From positions 129,315 through 193,314 of the forward strand of contig SVSI01000002.1 in assembly GCA_015064385.1 (NCBI GenBank): 64,000 bases of DNA, given 5' to 3'. Each line of letters begins with the position of its first letter. Positions within the stretch are counted from its first letter, which is position 1. Below are positions 51,354-59,429 of the stretch, in pieces. The position numbers and the translations under genes were made by a program. The stretch comes from Oscillospiraceae bacterium (lineage in GTDB: Bacteria; Bacillota; Clostridia; Oscillospirales; CAG-272). The notes beneath the pieces were generated by a model that worked only from the letters and a program-made list of their open reading frames with translations, did not search any database and was not told where the DNA came from.

Positions 51354-52454
51354 ATGGCTGAGAAACTCAAGATAGGTATTATCGGTTGCGGAGGTATCGC
51401 AAACGGTAAGCATATGCCCGCTCTCTCCAGACAGAGCGATAAGGCAGTTATGGTTGCATTCTGCGACATTATCGAGCAAAGAGCGATAGACGCTCGCGCA
51501 AAGTACGGAACGCCCGACTGCAAGGTCTATACCGATTACAGAGAACTCCTTGCAGACAAATCTATTGACGTGGTTCACGTTCTCACCCCCAACCGCTCGC
51601 ACAGCGAGATCACCGTCGCCGCTCTTGAAGCAGGCAAGCACGTTATGTGCGAAAAGCCGATGGCGATAAACTCTATCGAGGCACAGAAGATGCTGGACGC
51701 GGCAAAGCGTACGGGCAAGAAGCTCACGATTGGCTACCAGACTCGTAACCGTCAGGACGCCGTATATCTCAAGCAACTCGTTGACGACGGTATGTTCGGA
51801 GACATTTACTACGCAAAGGCGACCGCTCTTCGCCGCCGCGCAGTTCCCACGTGGGGTGTATTCCTTAACGAGTATGAGCAGGGCGGCGGACCTCTCATCG
51901 ATATCGGAACTCACGCGCTCGACCTTACTCTCTATATGCTGAACAACTACAAGCCCAAGTACTGCGTTGGTACTACTTACAGAAAGCTCGCAGAGGGCGA
52001 TCCTGATCTCCAGGGTAACGACTGGGGTCCTTGGGATCCTACCAAGTACACGGTTGAGGACTCCGCTTTCGGATTCGTAGTAATGGAAAACGGCGCAACC
52101 ATCAACCTTGAATCCTCTTGGGCAATAAATATGCTCGACACCCGCGAGGCGATAACGTCCTTCTGCGGAACTCTCGCAGGTGCTGATATGAACGGTCCCG
52201 GCGGAGCACTCCGTATCAACGGTGTTAAGCACAACGCAAAGTACTCCTTCAATCCCGTTCTCGAATCCAAGGGTGCGGCATTCTACAAGGGACACGGCCC
52301 CGAGTCAGCTCAGGACCGCGAAGCACGCCTCTGGCTCGAAGCAGTTATAAACGATACCGATCCTCTCGTTCTTCCCGAGCAGGCGCTCTGTATCACTAAG
52401 ATCCTTGAGGGTATCTACACCTCCGCGAAGACGGGAGATATTTTCAGATTCTAA
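51354..52454 (+). CDS. Gfo/Idh/MocA family oxidoreductase
   Basis: 366 aa NAD(P)-dependent dehydrogenase of sugars or inositols. Rossmann start KIGIIGCGGIANGKHMPAL, then DVVHVLTPNRSHSEI, the EKPMA motif with the catalytic Lys (MCEKPMAINS), GYQTRNRQDAVYLKQL, and GGGPLIDIGTHALDLTLYML with the catalytic Asp/His. The substrate is unknown; no sugar transporter is adjacent. ATG 51354 has GAGGAT upstream. A single-gene unit with its own promoter and operator-like repeat suggests substrate-controlled expression. Confidence 0.92.
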   Translation: MAEKLKIGIIGCGGIANGKHMPALSRQSDKAVMVAFCDIIEQRAIDARAKYGTPDCKVYTDYRELLADKSIDVVHVLTPNRSHSEITVAALEAGKHVMCEKPMAINSIEAQKMLDAAKRTGKKLTIGYQTRNRQDAVYLKQLVDDGMFGDIYYAKATALRRRAVPTWGVFLNEYEQGGGPLIDIGTHALDLTLYMLNNYKPKYCVGTTYRKLAEGDPDLQGNDWGPWDPTKYTVEDSAFGFVVMENGATINLESSWAINMLDTREAITSFCGTLAGADMNGPGGALRINGVKHNAKYSFNPVLESKGAAFYKGHGPESAQDREARLWLEAVINDTDPLVLPEQALCITKILEGIYTSAKTGDIFRF

Positions 52455-52470
52455 AACAAAAAGCAATTCT

Positions 52471-52498
52471 CAACACCGAAAATTCGGTGTTGGGTTTT
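52471..52498 (+). terminator. Terminator of the Gfo/Idh/MocA gene
   Basis: 9-bp stem CAACACCGA / TCGGTGTTG, loop AAAT, then GGTTTT. Confidence 0.75.
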
Positions 52499-52536
52499 GT
52501 ATATCTTGCAAAAAAATCTTGCAAGATATACAAAAC
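52494..52536. repeat. 18-bp perfect inverted repeat upstream of trpS
   Basis: Arms 52494-52511 and 52519-52536 (GTTTTGTATATCTTGCAA and its exact complement) with a 7-base loop. It begins inside the preceding terminator tail and ends 30 bases before the trpS ATG. It could be an attenuator hairpin or a protein-binding site. It is not a T-box: the leader is too short and lacks the conserved box. Confidence 0.75.
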
Positions 52537-52566
52537 TCTCGACAACTTAAATTAAGGAAAAATTCA

Positions 52567-53571
52567 ATGGAAAACAACGAAAACAAAAAAGTAATATTCT
52601 CCGGAGTTCAGCCGAGCGGTGTTCTAACTATCGGAAACTACCTCGGAGCTATAAAAAACTGGGTATCGCTCGCTGACGAGTACGACTGCATCTACTGTGC
52701 TGTCGATATGCACGCGATCACAGTCCGTCAGGATCCCGCAGAGCTTCGCAGACGCACGAGAGAGCTTCTTGCTATATATATTGCCGCAGGAATCGATCCC
52801 GAAAAGAGTACCCTTTTCGTACAGTCGCACGTCAGCGCTCACGCAGAGCTTGCTTGGATACTCAACTGCTACACCCAGTTCGGCGAGCTTTCCCGTATGA
52901 CGCAGTTCAAGGATAAGTCGGTAAAGCACGCGGACAATATAAACGCGGGACTCTTCACCTACCCCACTCTTATGGCGGCAGACATTCTGCTCTATCAGGC
53001 AGACCTCGTTCCCGTAGGACAGGATCAGAAGCAGCACATTGAGCTCACCCGCGATATAGCAACACGCTTTAACGGCATTTACGGTGACGTGTTCACCGTA
53101 CCCGAGGGCTTTATTCCGCCGAGCGGCGCAAAGATAATGTCCCTTCAGGATCCTACTAAGAAGATGAGCAAGTCGGATACGAACGTAAACTCGTTCGTAA
53201 CTCTTATGGATAAAAAGGACGATATCATAAGAAAGTTCAAGAGAGCAGTCACTGACTCAGAGACCTGCGTCCGCTTTGCCGAGGGCAAGGACGGCATCAA
53301 CAACCTTATGAACATCTACTCCTGCTTCACGGGAAAAACTCACGCAGAGATCGAAAAAGAGTTTGACGGCCGCGGCTACGGAGATTTCAAGCTCGCAGTC
53401 GGCGAGGCGGTGGCAGACGGACTTGCTCCGATCCAGGAGCGCTTTGACAAGATAATTGCCGACAAGACCTACCTTGACGACGTTATCAAAAACGGCGCGC
53501 AGGCGGCATCTTACCGCGCGCAGAAAACCATGCGCAAGGTTGCCAAAAAGGTTGGATTTATCGCAAAATGA
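52567..53571 (+). CDS. trpS: Tryptophanyl-tRNA synthetase
   Basis: 334 aa class I synthetase. FSGVQPSGVLTIGNYLGAIK holds the HIGH-like TIGN motif, DQKQHIELTRDIA binds Trp, and TKKMSKSD is the KMSKS loop. The length is normal. AAGGAA lies before ATG 52567. An upstream in-frame extension from 52405 runs through the terminator and is rejected. The stop overlaps the next gene's ATG. Confidence 0.96.
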   Translation: MENNENKKVIFSGVQPSGVLTIGNYLGAIKNWVSLADEYDCIYCAVDMHAITVRQDPAELRRRTRELLAIYIAAGIDPEKSTLFVQSHVSAHAELAWILNCYTQFGELSRMTQFKDKSVKHADNINAGLFTYPTLMAADILLYQADLVPVGQDQKQHIELTRDIATRFNGIYGDVFTVPEGFIPPSGAKIMSLQDPTKKMSKSDTNVNSFVTLMDKKDDIIRKFKRAVTDSETCVRFAEGKDGINNLMNIYSCFTGKTHAEIEKEFDGRGYGDFKLAVGEAVADGLAPIQERFDKIIADKTYLDDVIKNGAQAASYRAQKTMRKVAKKVGFIAK

Positions 53572-53894
53572 CAGCACTTAAAGAAATCGCAGACTTTTTT
53601 CTGAGTGAGAGCGGACTCTTTTGGGGATATACCATTATTTTGACCGTCGTCACGTTTATAGCGTACGCGATCGATAAAAGTCGGGCAAAAAACAATGCTT
53701 GGCGCACGTCCGAGAGCACGCTTCTGCTTCTTGCATTTGTAGGCGGCGCGGTCGGTGCTTTTCTCGGTATGATCCTCTGCCGTCACAAAATCAGAAAAAA
53801 GAAATTTTCTCTGACAGTTCCCTTCCTCGCGCTTCTTCAGATAGCGTTTATCATATTCGTTTACAGAAACGCGATAATATCCTTGATCAAATAA
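53568..53894 (+). CDS. DUF1294 membrane protein
   Basis: 108 aa with three to four hydrophobic segments. AYAIDKSRAKNNAWRTSES, LLLLAFVGGAVGAFLGMILC and RHKIRKKKF are the DUF1294 signature. Function unknown. Its ATG overlaps the trpS stop (ATGA), so translation is coupled to trpS. Confidence 0.85.
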   Translation: MTALKEIADFFLSESGLFWGYTIILTVVTFIAYAIDKSRAKNNAWRTSESTLLLLAFVGGAVGAFLGMILCRHKIRKKKFSLTVPFLALLQIAFIIFVYRNAIISLIK

Positions 53895-53923
53895 AAAACC
53901 ACCGACGTTTTGTCGGTGGTTTT
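53895..53923. terminator. Bidirectional terminator between the DUF1294 gene and spoVM
   Basis: 12-bp stem AAAACCACCGAC / GTCGGTGGTTTT with loop GTTTT, lying between two converging units. Confidence 0.9.
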
Positions 53924-53937
53924 ATACACAATTCTGC

Positions 53938-54012
53938 TTATTTACCCATTTTGAATATCTTTTTCAGTATCGGGCGCAAAAAGCGGGGAGCTTTTACCGT
54001 AACTATATTCAT
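53938..54012 (-). CDS. spoVM: SpoVM-like 24-residue sporulation peptide
   Basis: A 24-codon gene: MNIVTVKAPRFLRPILKKIF followed by KMGK and TAA. It aligns without gaps to Bacillus subtilis SpoVM (from memory, MKFYTIKLPKFLGGIVRAML...): Thr5, Lys7, the critical Pro9, Phe11, Leu12 and Ile15 match and basic residues stay basic. SpoVM is an amphipathic peptide that recognises the curved forespore membrane and anchors the SpoIVA coat base. The context supports it: B. subtilis encodes spoVM shortly downstream of rsgA, and here it is 84 bases downstream of rsgA on the same strand. AAAGGA lies about 12 bases upstream. It is followed by a strong terminator. Short length limits certainty. Confidence 0.8.
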   Translation of the reverse strand: MNIVTVKAPRFLRPILKKIFKMGK

Positions 54013-54096
54013 AATATAACAGCATCCTTTCTCGATGTAATGGTTTTATGTCCTTACACTGTCATATTATGCAAAACGGCATTGCCCGTTACCCGA

Positions 54097-55032
54097 TCAT
54101 TTATCCCAATCGTGCTTTTCTTTAAGTATATTGTAAAGCTGTACGTAATTTTCGTGGCGGCTCTCGGCAATTTTACCTGCCTTCAAAGCGCCAAGCACGG
54201 CACATCCTTCTTCCTTCGTGTGAGAGCATTTTGTGTATTTGCATTTTCCGATGCAGTCCTCAAACTCTCTGAAGGTATGCGGGAGATCCTCTTTATCAAA
54301 AAAGTCAAACCTGACGAAATCAAGCATAGTAAAGCCGGGAGTATCGGCAAAGAAGCCACTTCCCGTGCCTACGAGATCACTCATCGGGAAAAGCTCAACG
54401 TGGCGGGTGGTATGACGTCCGCGGCCGATCTTGCGGCTGACGTCTCCCGTTTCTATCTTCAGCGACGGGAAAAGCGCGTTCATAAGAGTTGACTTTCCCG
54501 CTCCCGAGGCACCCGCAAATGCAGATATTTTATCGCACGCAGATTCCTTTATGAAATCGTAAAGCTCGGAAACTCCGGTATTTCCGGCATTTTCATTCAC
54601 CGAACAAACGAAGGTCCTGAAGCCGCTTTTTTTGTAAATACTTTCGATACTGTCCGCGCTTTGAGCGTCAAGATCGCTTTTTGTGACCACGATTATCGGC
54701 TCGATATTATTGTGCTCTGCTATCGCGATAAGCTTGTCCGCGGTAAAAAGATCTGCGAGCGGCTTTTTGGACGGTAGAACAACAAAAAGCAGATCAAGAT
54801 TTGCAAGCGGCGGTCTTATAATAGAGTTTTTGCGCTCGTCTATTTCGGATATTACGGGATCTCCCGTGTCACCGTACTCTATCTTCACAAGATCTCCGAC
54901 ATACGGTTTTACGTCGTCGTGGCGGAACGATCCCTTGGCGCGACAGCTAACGCGCGTATCACCGCCCGTGATAGCTATCTCGTAAAGTCCACCGACTCCT
55001 TTGACTATTCTTCCCTGTGAAACGTCAGGCAT
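54097..55032 (-). CDS. rsgA: Small ribosomal subunit biogenesis GTPase RsgA
   Basis: 311 aa circularly permuted GTPase. The N-terminal OB domain (GRIVKGVGGLYEIAIT) is followed by the G4-G1-G3 order VVTKSDLD, GASGAGKSTLMNAL and FFADTPGF. The C-terminal zinc site is CIGKCKYTKCSHTKEEGC. It matures the 30S subunit. ATG 55032 has GGAGAAAAAAT upstream; a much longer upstream frame overlaps the divergent gene and is rejected. prkC and stp, often adjacent in Bacillota, are absent. spoVM follows on the same strand. Confidence 0.95.
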   Translation of the reverse strand: MPDVSQGRIVKGVGGLYEIAITGGDTRVSCRAKGSFRHDDVKPYVGDLVKIEYGDTGDPVISEIDERKNSIIRPPLANLDLLFVVLPSKKPLADLFTADKLIAIAEHNNIEPIIVVTKSDLDAQSADSIESIYKKSGFRTFVCSVNENAGNTGVSELYDFIKESACDKISAFAGASGAGKSTLMNALFPSLKIETGDVSRKIGRGRHTTRHVELFPMSDLVGTGSGFFADTPGFTMLDFVRFDFFDKEDLPHTFREFEDCIGKCKYTKCSHTKEEGCAVLGALKAGKIAESRHENYVQLYNILKEKHDWDK

Positions 55033-55078
55033 ATTTTTTCTCCAAATTTCTTTATATTTATAAAAAGGATAATTCCAA

Positions 55079-56242
55079 ATGAACGAAAACGAAAAGCTTA
55101 TTTCAATTTTTACACGCACTATCGAGAGCTCCTGCTTAAAGAAAGCAACCTTCAGTAAGGCACACGACAAGGAGACCGTCCGCGCAGTAGCACGTATTTT
55201 TACCGCCAAGGACGGCAAAAAATTCGTACAGATCGAGACCTTCAAAACGGACAACAAGGCACTCCACAAGAATTTTTCCTTAAGTGAAGCCCCCGAAATA
55301 CTCGCCAATATGGCTCTTTACGAGTTTGATCAGACGGCGATCGTCGGTGCCTCCGGACAGTGCGACGTAAAGATCTCCAAAAAAGGAAAGATCTTTATTT
55401 CGGACAAAATAGTTTATTCCGACAAGGCGGAATCCGAAAGTCACAACCGTGAGAAAAAGTATCTTCTCTCGGGCGCAGATTTTCTCGTTTCGCTCGGAAT
55501 AAGCGCACAAAACGGAAAGATACTCGACAAAAAGCAGTCCAAATTCAGACAGATAAACCGATTTATCGAGCTTCTCGACGACGTTTATCACGCCTTACCG
55601 AGCGAGGGTGAGCTGACCGTTTGCGATCTCTGTTGCGGAAAAAGCTATCTTACCTTTGCGGTATATTTTTATCTGACCAAGCTTAAGGGCAGAAAGATAA
55701 AAATGTACGGAGTTGATCTCAAAAAGGACGTTATCGAGTACTGCTCGGGCGTTGCGCGCGAGCTCGGATACACCGATCTCGAATTTATATGTGCAGACAT
55801 AAACACCTTTAACGTAGGCAGACCGGATCTCGTTATCTCCCTTCACGCGTGCGATATTGCGACCGATATAGTGCTTGCGTACGCAATAAACAAGCGCGCA
55901 CGCGTCCTTCTTTCAACGCCCTGCTGTCACCACGAAATGATGAATCAGCTCTCGTGCAACGAGCTTTCGTTCATATCAGAGCACTCGATGCTCCGCCAGA
56001 AGCTGTGTGATGCAGCGACCGACGCTCTGCGCGCTCTTATGCTCAAATCAAACGGCTACGCCGTTGAGGTTCTTGAGCTTATTGATCCCGAGGACACTCC
56101 AAAAAACGTGCTCATTCGCGCGATTTACGACGAAAAAATGAGTGAAAAGACGAAAGCAGCACATCTTGAAAAGTATGAAAGTGCTTGCGATCTTCTCGGG
56201 GTTTCCCCGTATTTATCGAAGCTTTTATCAAAAGGAGAATGA
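55079..56242 (+). CDS. Class I SAM-dependent methyltransferase
   Basis: 387 aa. An N-terminal domain of about 170 residues precedes a Rossmann methyltransferase domain with TVCDLCCGKSYLTFAVYFYL (motif I), KMYGVDLKKDVIEYC (motif II) and LVISLHACDIATDIVLAYAI. STPCCHHEMMNQ follows where the catalytic loop is expected. It resembles the Methyltransf_32 group (PF13679 type). Substrate unknown, possibly RNA. It is divergent from rsgA with only 46 bases between. Confidence 0.85.
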   Translation: MNENEKLISIFTRTIESSCLKKATFSKAHDKETVRAVARIFTAKDGKKFVQIETFKTDNKALHKNFSLSEAPEILANMALYEFDQTAIVGASGQCDVKISKKGKIFISDKIVYSDKAESESHNREKKYLLSGADFLVSLGISAQNGKILDKKQSKFRQINRFIELLDDVYHALPSEGELTVCDLCCGKSYLTFAVYFYLTKLKGRKIKMYGVDLKKDVIEYCSGVARELGYTDLEFICADINTFNVGRPDLVISLHACDIATDIVLAYAINKRARVLLSTPCCHHEMMNQLSCNELSFISEHSMLRQKLCDAATDALRALMLKSNGYAVEVLELIDPEDTPKNVLIRAIYDEKMSEKTKAAHLEKYESACDLLGVSPYLSKLLSKGE

Positions 56243-56245
56243 TAC

Positions 56246-56896
56246 GTGAAATACGAATACATCTTATTTGACCTTGACGGAACGATAACAGAGCCGTTTG
56301 AGGGAATAACGAAGGCACTTTGCTATTCACTCGAAAAATTCGGAATAACCGTAAAGGACAGAAACGAGCTCAGGATCTGTATCGGTCCACCGCTTTGGGA
56401 CACCTACACCGAGATTTTCGGTCTTTCTGAGGAAGACGCCGAATTAGCGATCAAGTATTACAGAGAGTATTACGACGTCGGCGGTTTTCGCGACTGTCTC
56501 GTTTACAGCGGAATCGAGGAAATGCTCAAAAAGCTGCAGGCGAGTCCGTGTAAGGTATCTCTTGCGACCTCCAAGCCCGAAAAGATGGCAAAATTAGTGC
56601 TTGAGCATTTCGGACTTGACAAATATTTCGATTTCATCTGCGGCGCAAGTATGGACAAGAGCCGTTCAAGTAAATCCTCGGTAGTTGCCTATGCGCTCAA
56701 AACCGCGGGCGTTACCGACAAAAACAAATGTATTATGGTTGGTGACAGAAAATTCGATGTCGAGGGTGCTCGTGAAAACGGCATATCAACTCTCGGTGTC
56801 ACCTACGGTTACGGAGACCGCGAGGAGCTTGAAAAAGCGGGAGCAAAAGAGATCTTTGACGATGCTTTTTCGCTTTGCGCTTTTCTTACAAAGTAA
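56246..56896 (+). CDS. HAD family hydrolase, phosphoglycolate phosphatase-like
   Basis: 216 aa HAD subfamily IA. Motif I is LFDLDGTITEPFEGI, motif II LATSKPEKM, motif III around SRSSKSSV and motif IV IMVGDRKFDVEGARENGI. It resembles Gph/PpaX-type phosphatases; PpaX would be typical for Bacillota, but the sequence does not decide. It begins 3 bases after the methyltransferase stop and uses AAAGGAG within its end. Confidence 0.9.
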   Translation: MKYEYILFDLDGTITEPFEGITKALCYSLEKFGITVKDRNELRICIGPPLWDTYTEIFGLSEEDAELAIKYYREYYDVGGFRDCLVYSGIEEMLKKLQASPCKVSLATSKPEKMAKLVLEHFGLDKYFDFICGASMDKSRSSKSSVVAYALKTAGVTDKNKCIMVGDRKFDVEGARENGISTLGVTYGYGDREELEKAGAKEIFDDAFSLCAFLTK

Positions 56897-56908
56897 TTTT
56901 TGAATAAT

Positions 56909-56943
56909 ACGGGCAGCACCCACTAAGGTTGCTGCCCGTTTTT
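56909..56943. terminator. Terminator between the HAD gene and mscS
   Basis: 10-bp stem ACGGGCAGCA / TGCTGCCCGT, loop of 11, followed by TTTT on the plus side. It lies between converging genes. Confidence 0.85.
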
Positions 56944-56957
56944 CTGCATTAACTGTC

Positions 56958-57764
56958 TTACTTCTCTATACGGAAGCTGAGCTGACGGTTTGCAAGCTTG
57001 ATGCCGTTGGCATTGAACGCCTGTCTTGCACCCTCGTTCATAGCGAAGAAGGTATCCCAGTAATTTGCGTTATCAGTCCAAACTCTGAAGCTTACGTTGA
57101 TTCCGTCCTCCTCGTAGCCGGTGATCTTAACTATGGGATAGTGCTCGTCATCGGTGAGAACGAGAGCGTTGGATCTTGCTACCGAAATGAGGAGATCGGT
57201 TATCTTGTCCATATCGCTGCCCTGAGGAATAACGAAGTTAACGTCAACTCTGCGTGCGGGCTCTACCGAGTAGTTTATTACCTTGTTGCCTGCTGCGATC
57301 GAGTTGGGAATGTCAACGCGCTTTCCGTCGGGAGTGGTAAGTATAGTATAGAATATGTTCATATCGGTAACGGTACCGTCTGCACCGTCGATAGAAACGA
57401 AATCACCGACCTTGAAGGGCTTGATAACCAGAAGGATAATTCCGCCCGCGATGTTCGAAAGACCGCCCTGAAGAGCAAGACCGATAGTCAAGCTTGCGGT
57501 GGTGATGAGCGCAACTACCGAGGTCATAGGTATGCCGAGTATGGATGCGCTGGTGATAACGAGGATGATCTTGAGAGCTATTCCGAGAGCGCTCTTAATA
57601 AAGGAGCGTACGGTTTTGTCGAGCTTCTGAACTCTTTTCGACTTGTCGATAAAGCGAACGAGCTTGTTAATGAGTATCCAGCCAACTACGAGGATAGCGC
57701 CTGCGCAAAGGAGACGAACGCCTGCGGTTGCAAGATATTCAAGGATTTTGTTGAGAAATGCCAT
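56958..57764 (-). CDS. mscS: Small-conductance mechanosensitive channel
   Basis: 268 aa MscS. Three membrane helices; the pore helix TM3 is LTIGLALQGGLSNIAGGIIL with the Gly/Ala packing pattern. The beta domain follows (VGDFVSIDGADGTVTDMNIF, VDIPNSIAAGNKVINYS) and then the C-terminal cage. It releases solutes on osmotic downshock. Normal length for the MscS core. AAAGGAA lies before the ATG. Confidence 0.94.
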   Translation of the reverse strand: MAFLNKILEYLATAGVRLLCAGAILVVGWILINKLVRFIDKSKRVQKLDKTVRSFIKSALGIALKIILVITSASILGIPMTSVVALITTASLTIGLALQGGLSNIAGGIILLVIKPFKVGDFVSIDGADGTVTDMNIFYTILTTPDGKRVDIPNSIAAGNKVINYSVEPARRVDVNFVIPQGSDMDKITDLLISVARSNALVLTDDEHYPIVKITGYEEDGINVSFRVWTDNANYWDTFFAMNEGARQAFNANGIKLANRQLSFRIEK

Positions 57765-57822
57765 TTTGAAAAATTCCTTTCGTTTTTTTGTAATTCTTTA
57801 TATTTTCACTTAAATACAATTC

Positions 57823-57851
57823 ATTTTAGCATACTAAACGGCCAAAGTCAA
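57823..57851 (-). promoter_or_regulatory. Promoter of mscS
   Basis: Minus strand: TTGACT at 57851-57846, 17 bases, TAAAAT at 57828-57823. Confidence 0.75.
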
Positions 57852-57872
57852 CCACTTTTTGCCATTTTTTCA

Positions 57873-58214
57873 CTATGCGAGGGTAATATAGTCGGAATTT
57901 TCGCGTGTCGTGTCACTGTTTTGCACGACTGTGACAACTGCGTCGCGACTTACGACTATATGGTGCCATTCGCCTTTTTTGACGTGATAAACGGCACCCT
58001 GCTCCATTTCGTAAGAGCTTACCTTTATATTTTCGTCAGCAACGTAGATCGTAGCTTTGCCCTTCGCGAGCACGAAAACCTCGTCCGTACAGTTATGGCG
58101 CTCAAGCATAGAAAAGCTTGAATACTTTTTTCCGTAGGTTATCATCCCAACGATCCATTTGCCGCACTGCGCGCTTATTTCCCACTCTTTTTGGCTGCTC
58201 TTTTTTATTTCCAT
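57873..58214 (-). CDS. Small cupin-domain protein
   Basis: 113 aa, a single beta-barrel cupin. Motif 1-like MLERHNCTDEVFVLAKGKAT holds one His and one Glu, and motif 2-like YHVKKGEWHHIVVS holds a His. The metal set is reduced, so it may bind a ligand rather than catalyse. It lies 8 bases after the LCP-like gene on the same strand and is probably co-transcribed with it. Confidence 0.8.
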   Translation of the reverse strand: MEIKKSSQKEWEISAQCGKWIVGMITYGKKYSSFSMLERHNCTDEVFVLAKGKATIYVADENIKVSSYEMEQGAVYHVKKGEWHHIVVSRDAVVTVVQNSDTTRENSDYITLA

Positions 58215-58222
58215 ATATTCTC

Positions 58223-59335
58223 TTATTTTTGAGATATAACGAGCTTTCCGAGATATACGTCCTCTGCGGTGTTTACAATCGGAAGAGAGGTCTGCGATTT
58301 ATAGATGTTGTTCAGTATCGCCTGCGACTCGTCCGTCATACGCGACTCACCGTCAAAGATCTTATCGGTCTCCACAGTCTGCTCGGACGCGGATTTTATA
58401 GGATCAACGTAAGAATTGAAGAAGGTGTTGATCTGCTCAAGCGCGGTAGCATAGCGCACCACCTCAAAATCTCCGTACGAGACCGAAACGGGATAAGTGC
58501 AAAGAACGGAGACCTTCCAGCTTGTCGGCTCTATCGCAACGAGCTTGCGGAGGAAGAAGATATCGTATCCGTCCTTGGTCGGAACGTCGGTCGAGAAGAA
58601 TGGCTTTGCCTGAACCATGTGTATTGAAATGTTATTACTTGAGAGAGTTGCTCTTATTTTTTTATGAATTCCCGCAAGCACCTCGCTGACCGCTCCGAAT
58701 TTGGATGCGGTATCCTCAAACATATCGTAATTCAAAAAGTCAAACGTTGCATCTCCGTCCAAAGTACGGGCGCCTGCTTTGTAGGTGTTTCCCGCATTGG
58801 TAGTAAATTCAAACGGGAGATTTATCTCTACGCCACCGATAAGATCAACGTACGATTTAAGTGCGTACTCATTTATAACCGCGTGATAATCTATCGGAAT
58901 GGCAAGATCGCGCTCAAGACAGTCGCCAACTACTCTTGCGCCCGACAGCTCGCACTCCTGCACGGACATACCGAGTGCATAAACCCTCGAGTACTCTTTT
59001 TCATATATCGCGCCGAGAGATTTCGTATCACCGTCGTTTACAAAAAGGTTTTCGGGAATATGGAGTATCGAGAGCGTTCCGTCACGCATACTCATCTGCG
59101 CAACGCTCATAGTTATCATATCTCCCGCCTTTGCACCCTCTCTTATAAGCAGAAAGTTGTACAGACCGGGCGATCTCGGATCTATATCCTCTATAGTTCC
59201 CACAGATCCGCTCGGGCTCTTATCGGTTATCGGCTTGTCACTTCCGAAGAACTCGTTCATCTTTGCACATGACACAAAAGTAAACGCCATAGCAATCACG
59301 AGCAGAAGCGCTATTATTTTAACAAGATTTCTCAT
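58223..59335 (-). CDS. LytR-CpsA-Psr (LCP)-like lipoprotein, degenerate
   Basis: 370 aa. The fold of the LCP wall-polymer transferases can be traced: YNFLLIREGAKAGDMITMSV, LSILHIPENLFVNDG, ECELSGARVVGDCLERDLAI, IDYHAVINEYALKSYVDLIG and GVEINLPFEF. The usual phosphate-binding arginines are missing, though: SIPRDT reads HIPENL and the later R-x-R region reads FLNYDMF. The N-terminus ends in FTFVSC, a lipobox, instead of the simple membrane anchor of most LCP proteins. It may bind rather than transfer polymers (inference). First gene before the cupin, with a perfect -35. Confidence 0.7.
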   Translation of the reverse strand: MRNLVKIIALLLVIAMAFTFVSCAKMNEFFGSDKPITDKSPSGSVGTIEDIDPRSPGLYNFLLIREGAKAGDMITMSVAQMSMRDGTLSILHIPENLFVNDGDTKSLGAIYEKEYSRVYALGMSVQECELSGARVVGDCLERDLAIPIDYHAVINEYALKSYVDLIGGVEINLPFEFTTNAGNTYKAGARTLDGDATFDFLNYDMFEDTASKFGAVSEVLAGIHKKIRATLSSNNISIHMVQAKPFFSTDVPTKDGYDIFFLRKLVAIEPTSWKVSVLCTYPVSVSYGDFEVVRYATALEQINTFFNSYVDPIKSASEQTVETDKIFDGESRMTDESQAILNNIYKSQTSLPIVNTAEDVYLGKLVISQK

Positions 59336-59383
59336 AACTTATCAAACCTTCAGATATTATAATATTATCCGTATTATACCAGT

Positions 59384-59412
59384 ATTTTATCACAAAAATA
59401 TATAACTGTCAA
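59384..59412 (-). promoter_or_regulatory. Promoter of the LCP-like/cupin operon
   Basis: Minus strand: TTGACA at 59412-59407, 17 bases, TAAAAT at 59389-59384. A second TATAAT lies closer to the gene (around 59374). Confidence 0.78.
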
Positions 59413-59429
59413 GCATCGGCGCATCCCTT

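Noticed and set aside
51270..52295. Minus-strand open frame of about 340 codons opposite the Gfo/Idh/MocA gene
   Set aside because: Shadow of a gene with clear family motifs; reverse-frame composition.
52455..52566. T-box riboswitch upstream of trpS
   Set aside because: Only 112 bases, occupied by a terminator and an inverted repeat; no T-box core sequence or specifier stem.
54013..54096. Sigma-E-type promoter directly before the spoVM-like gene
   Set aside because: CATTACAT- and GCATAATA-like strings occur but their spacing does not fit the sigma-E consensus.
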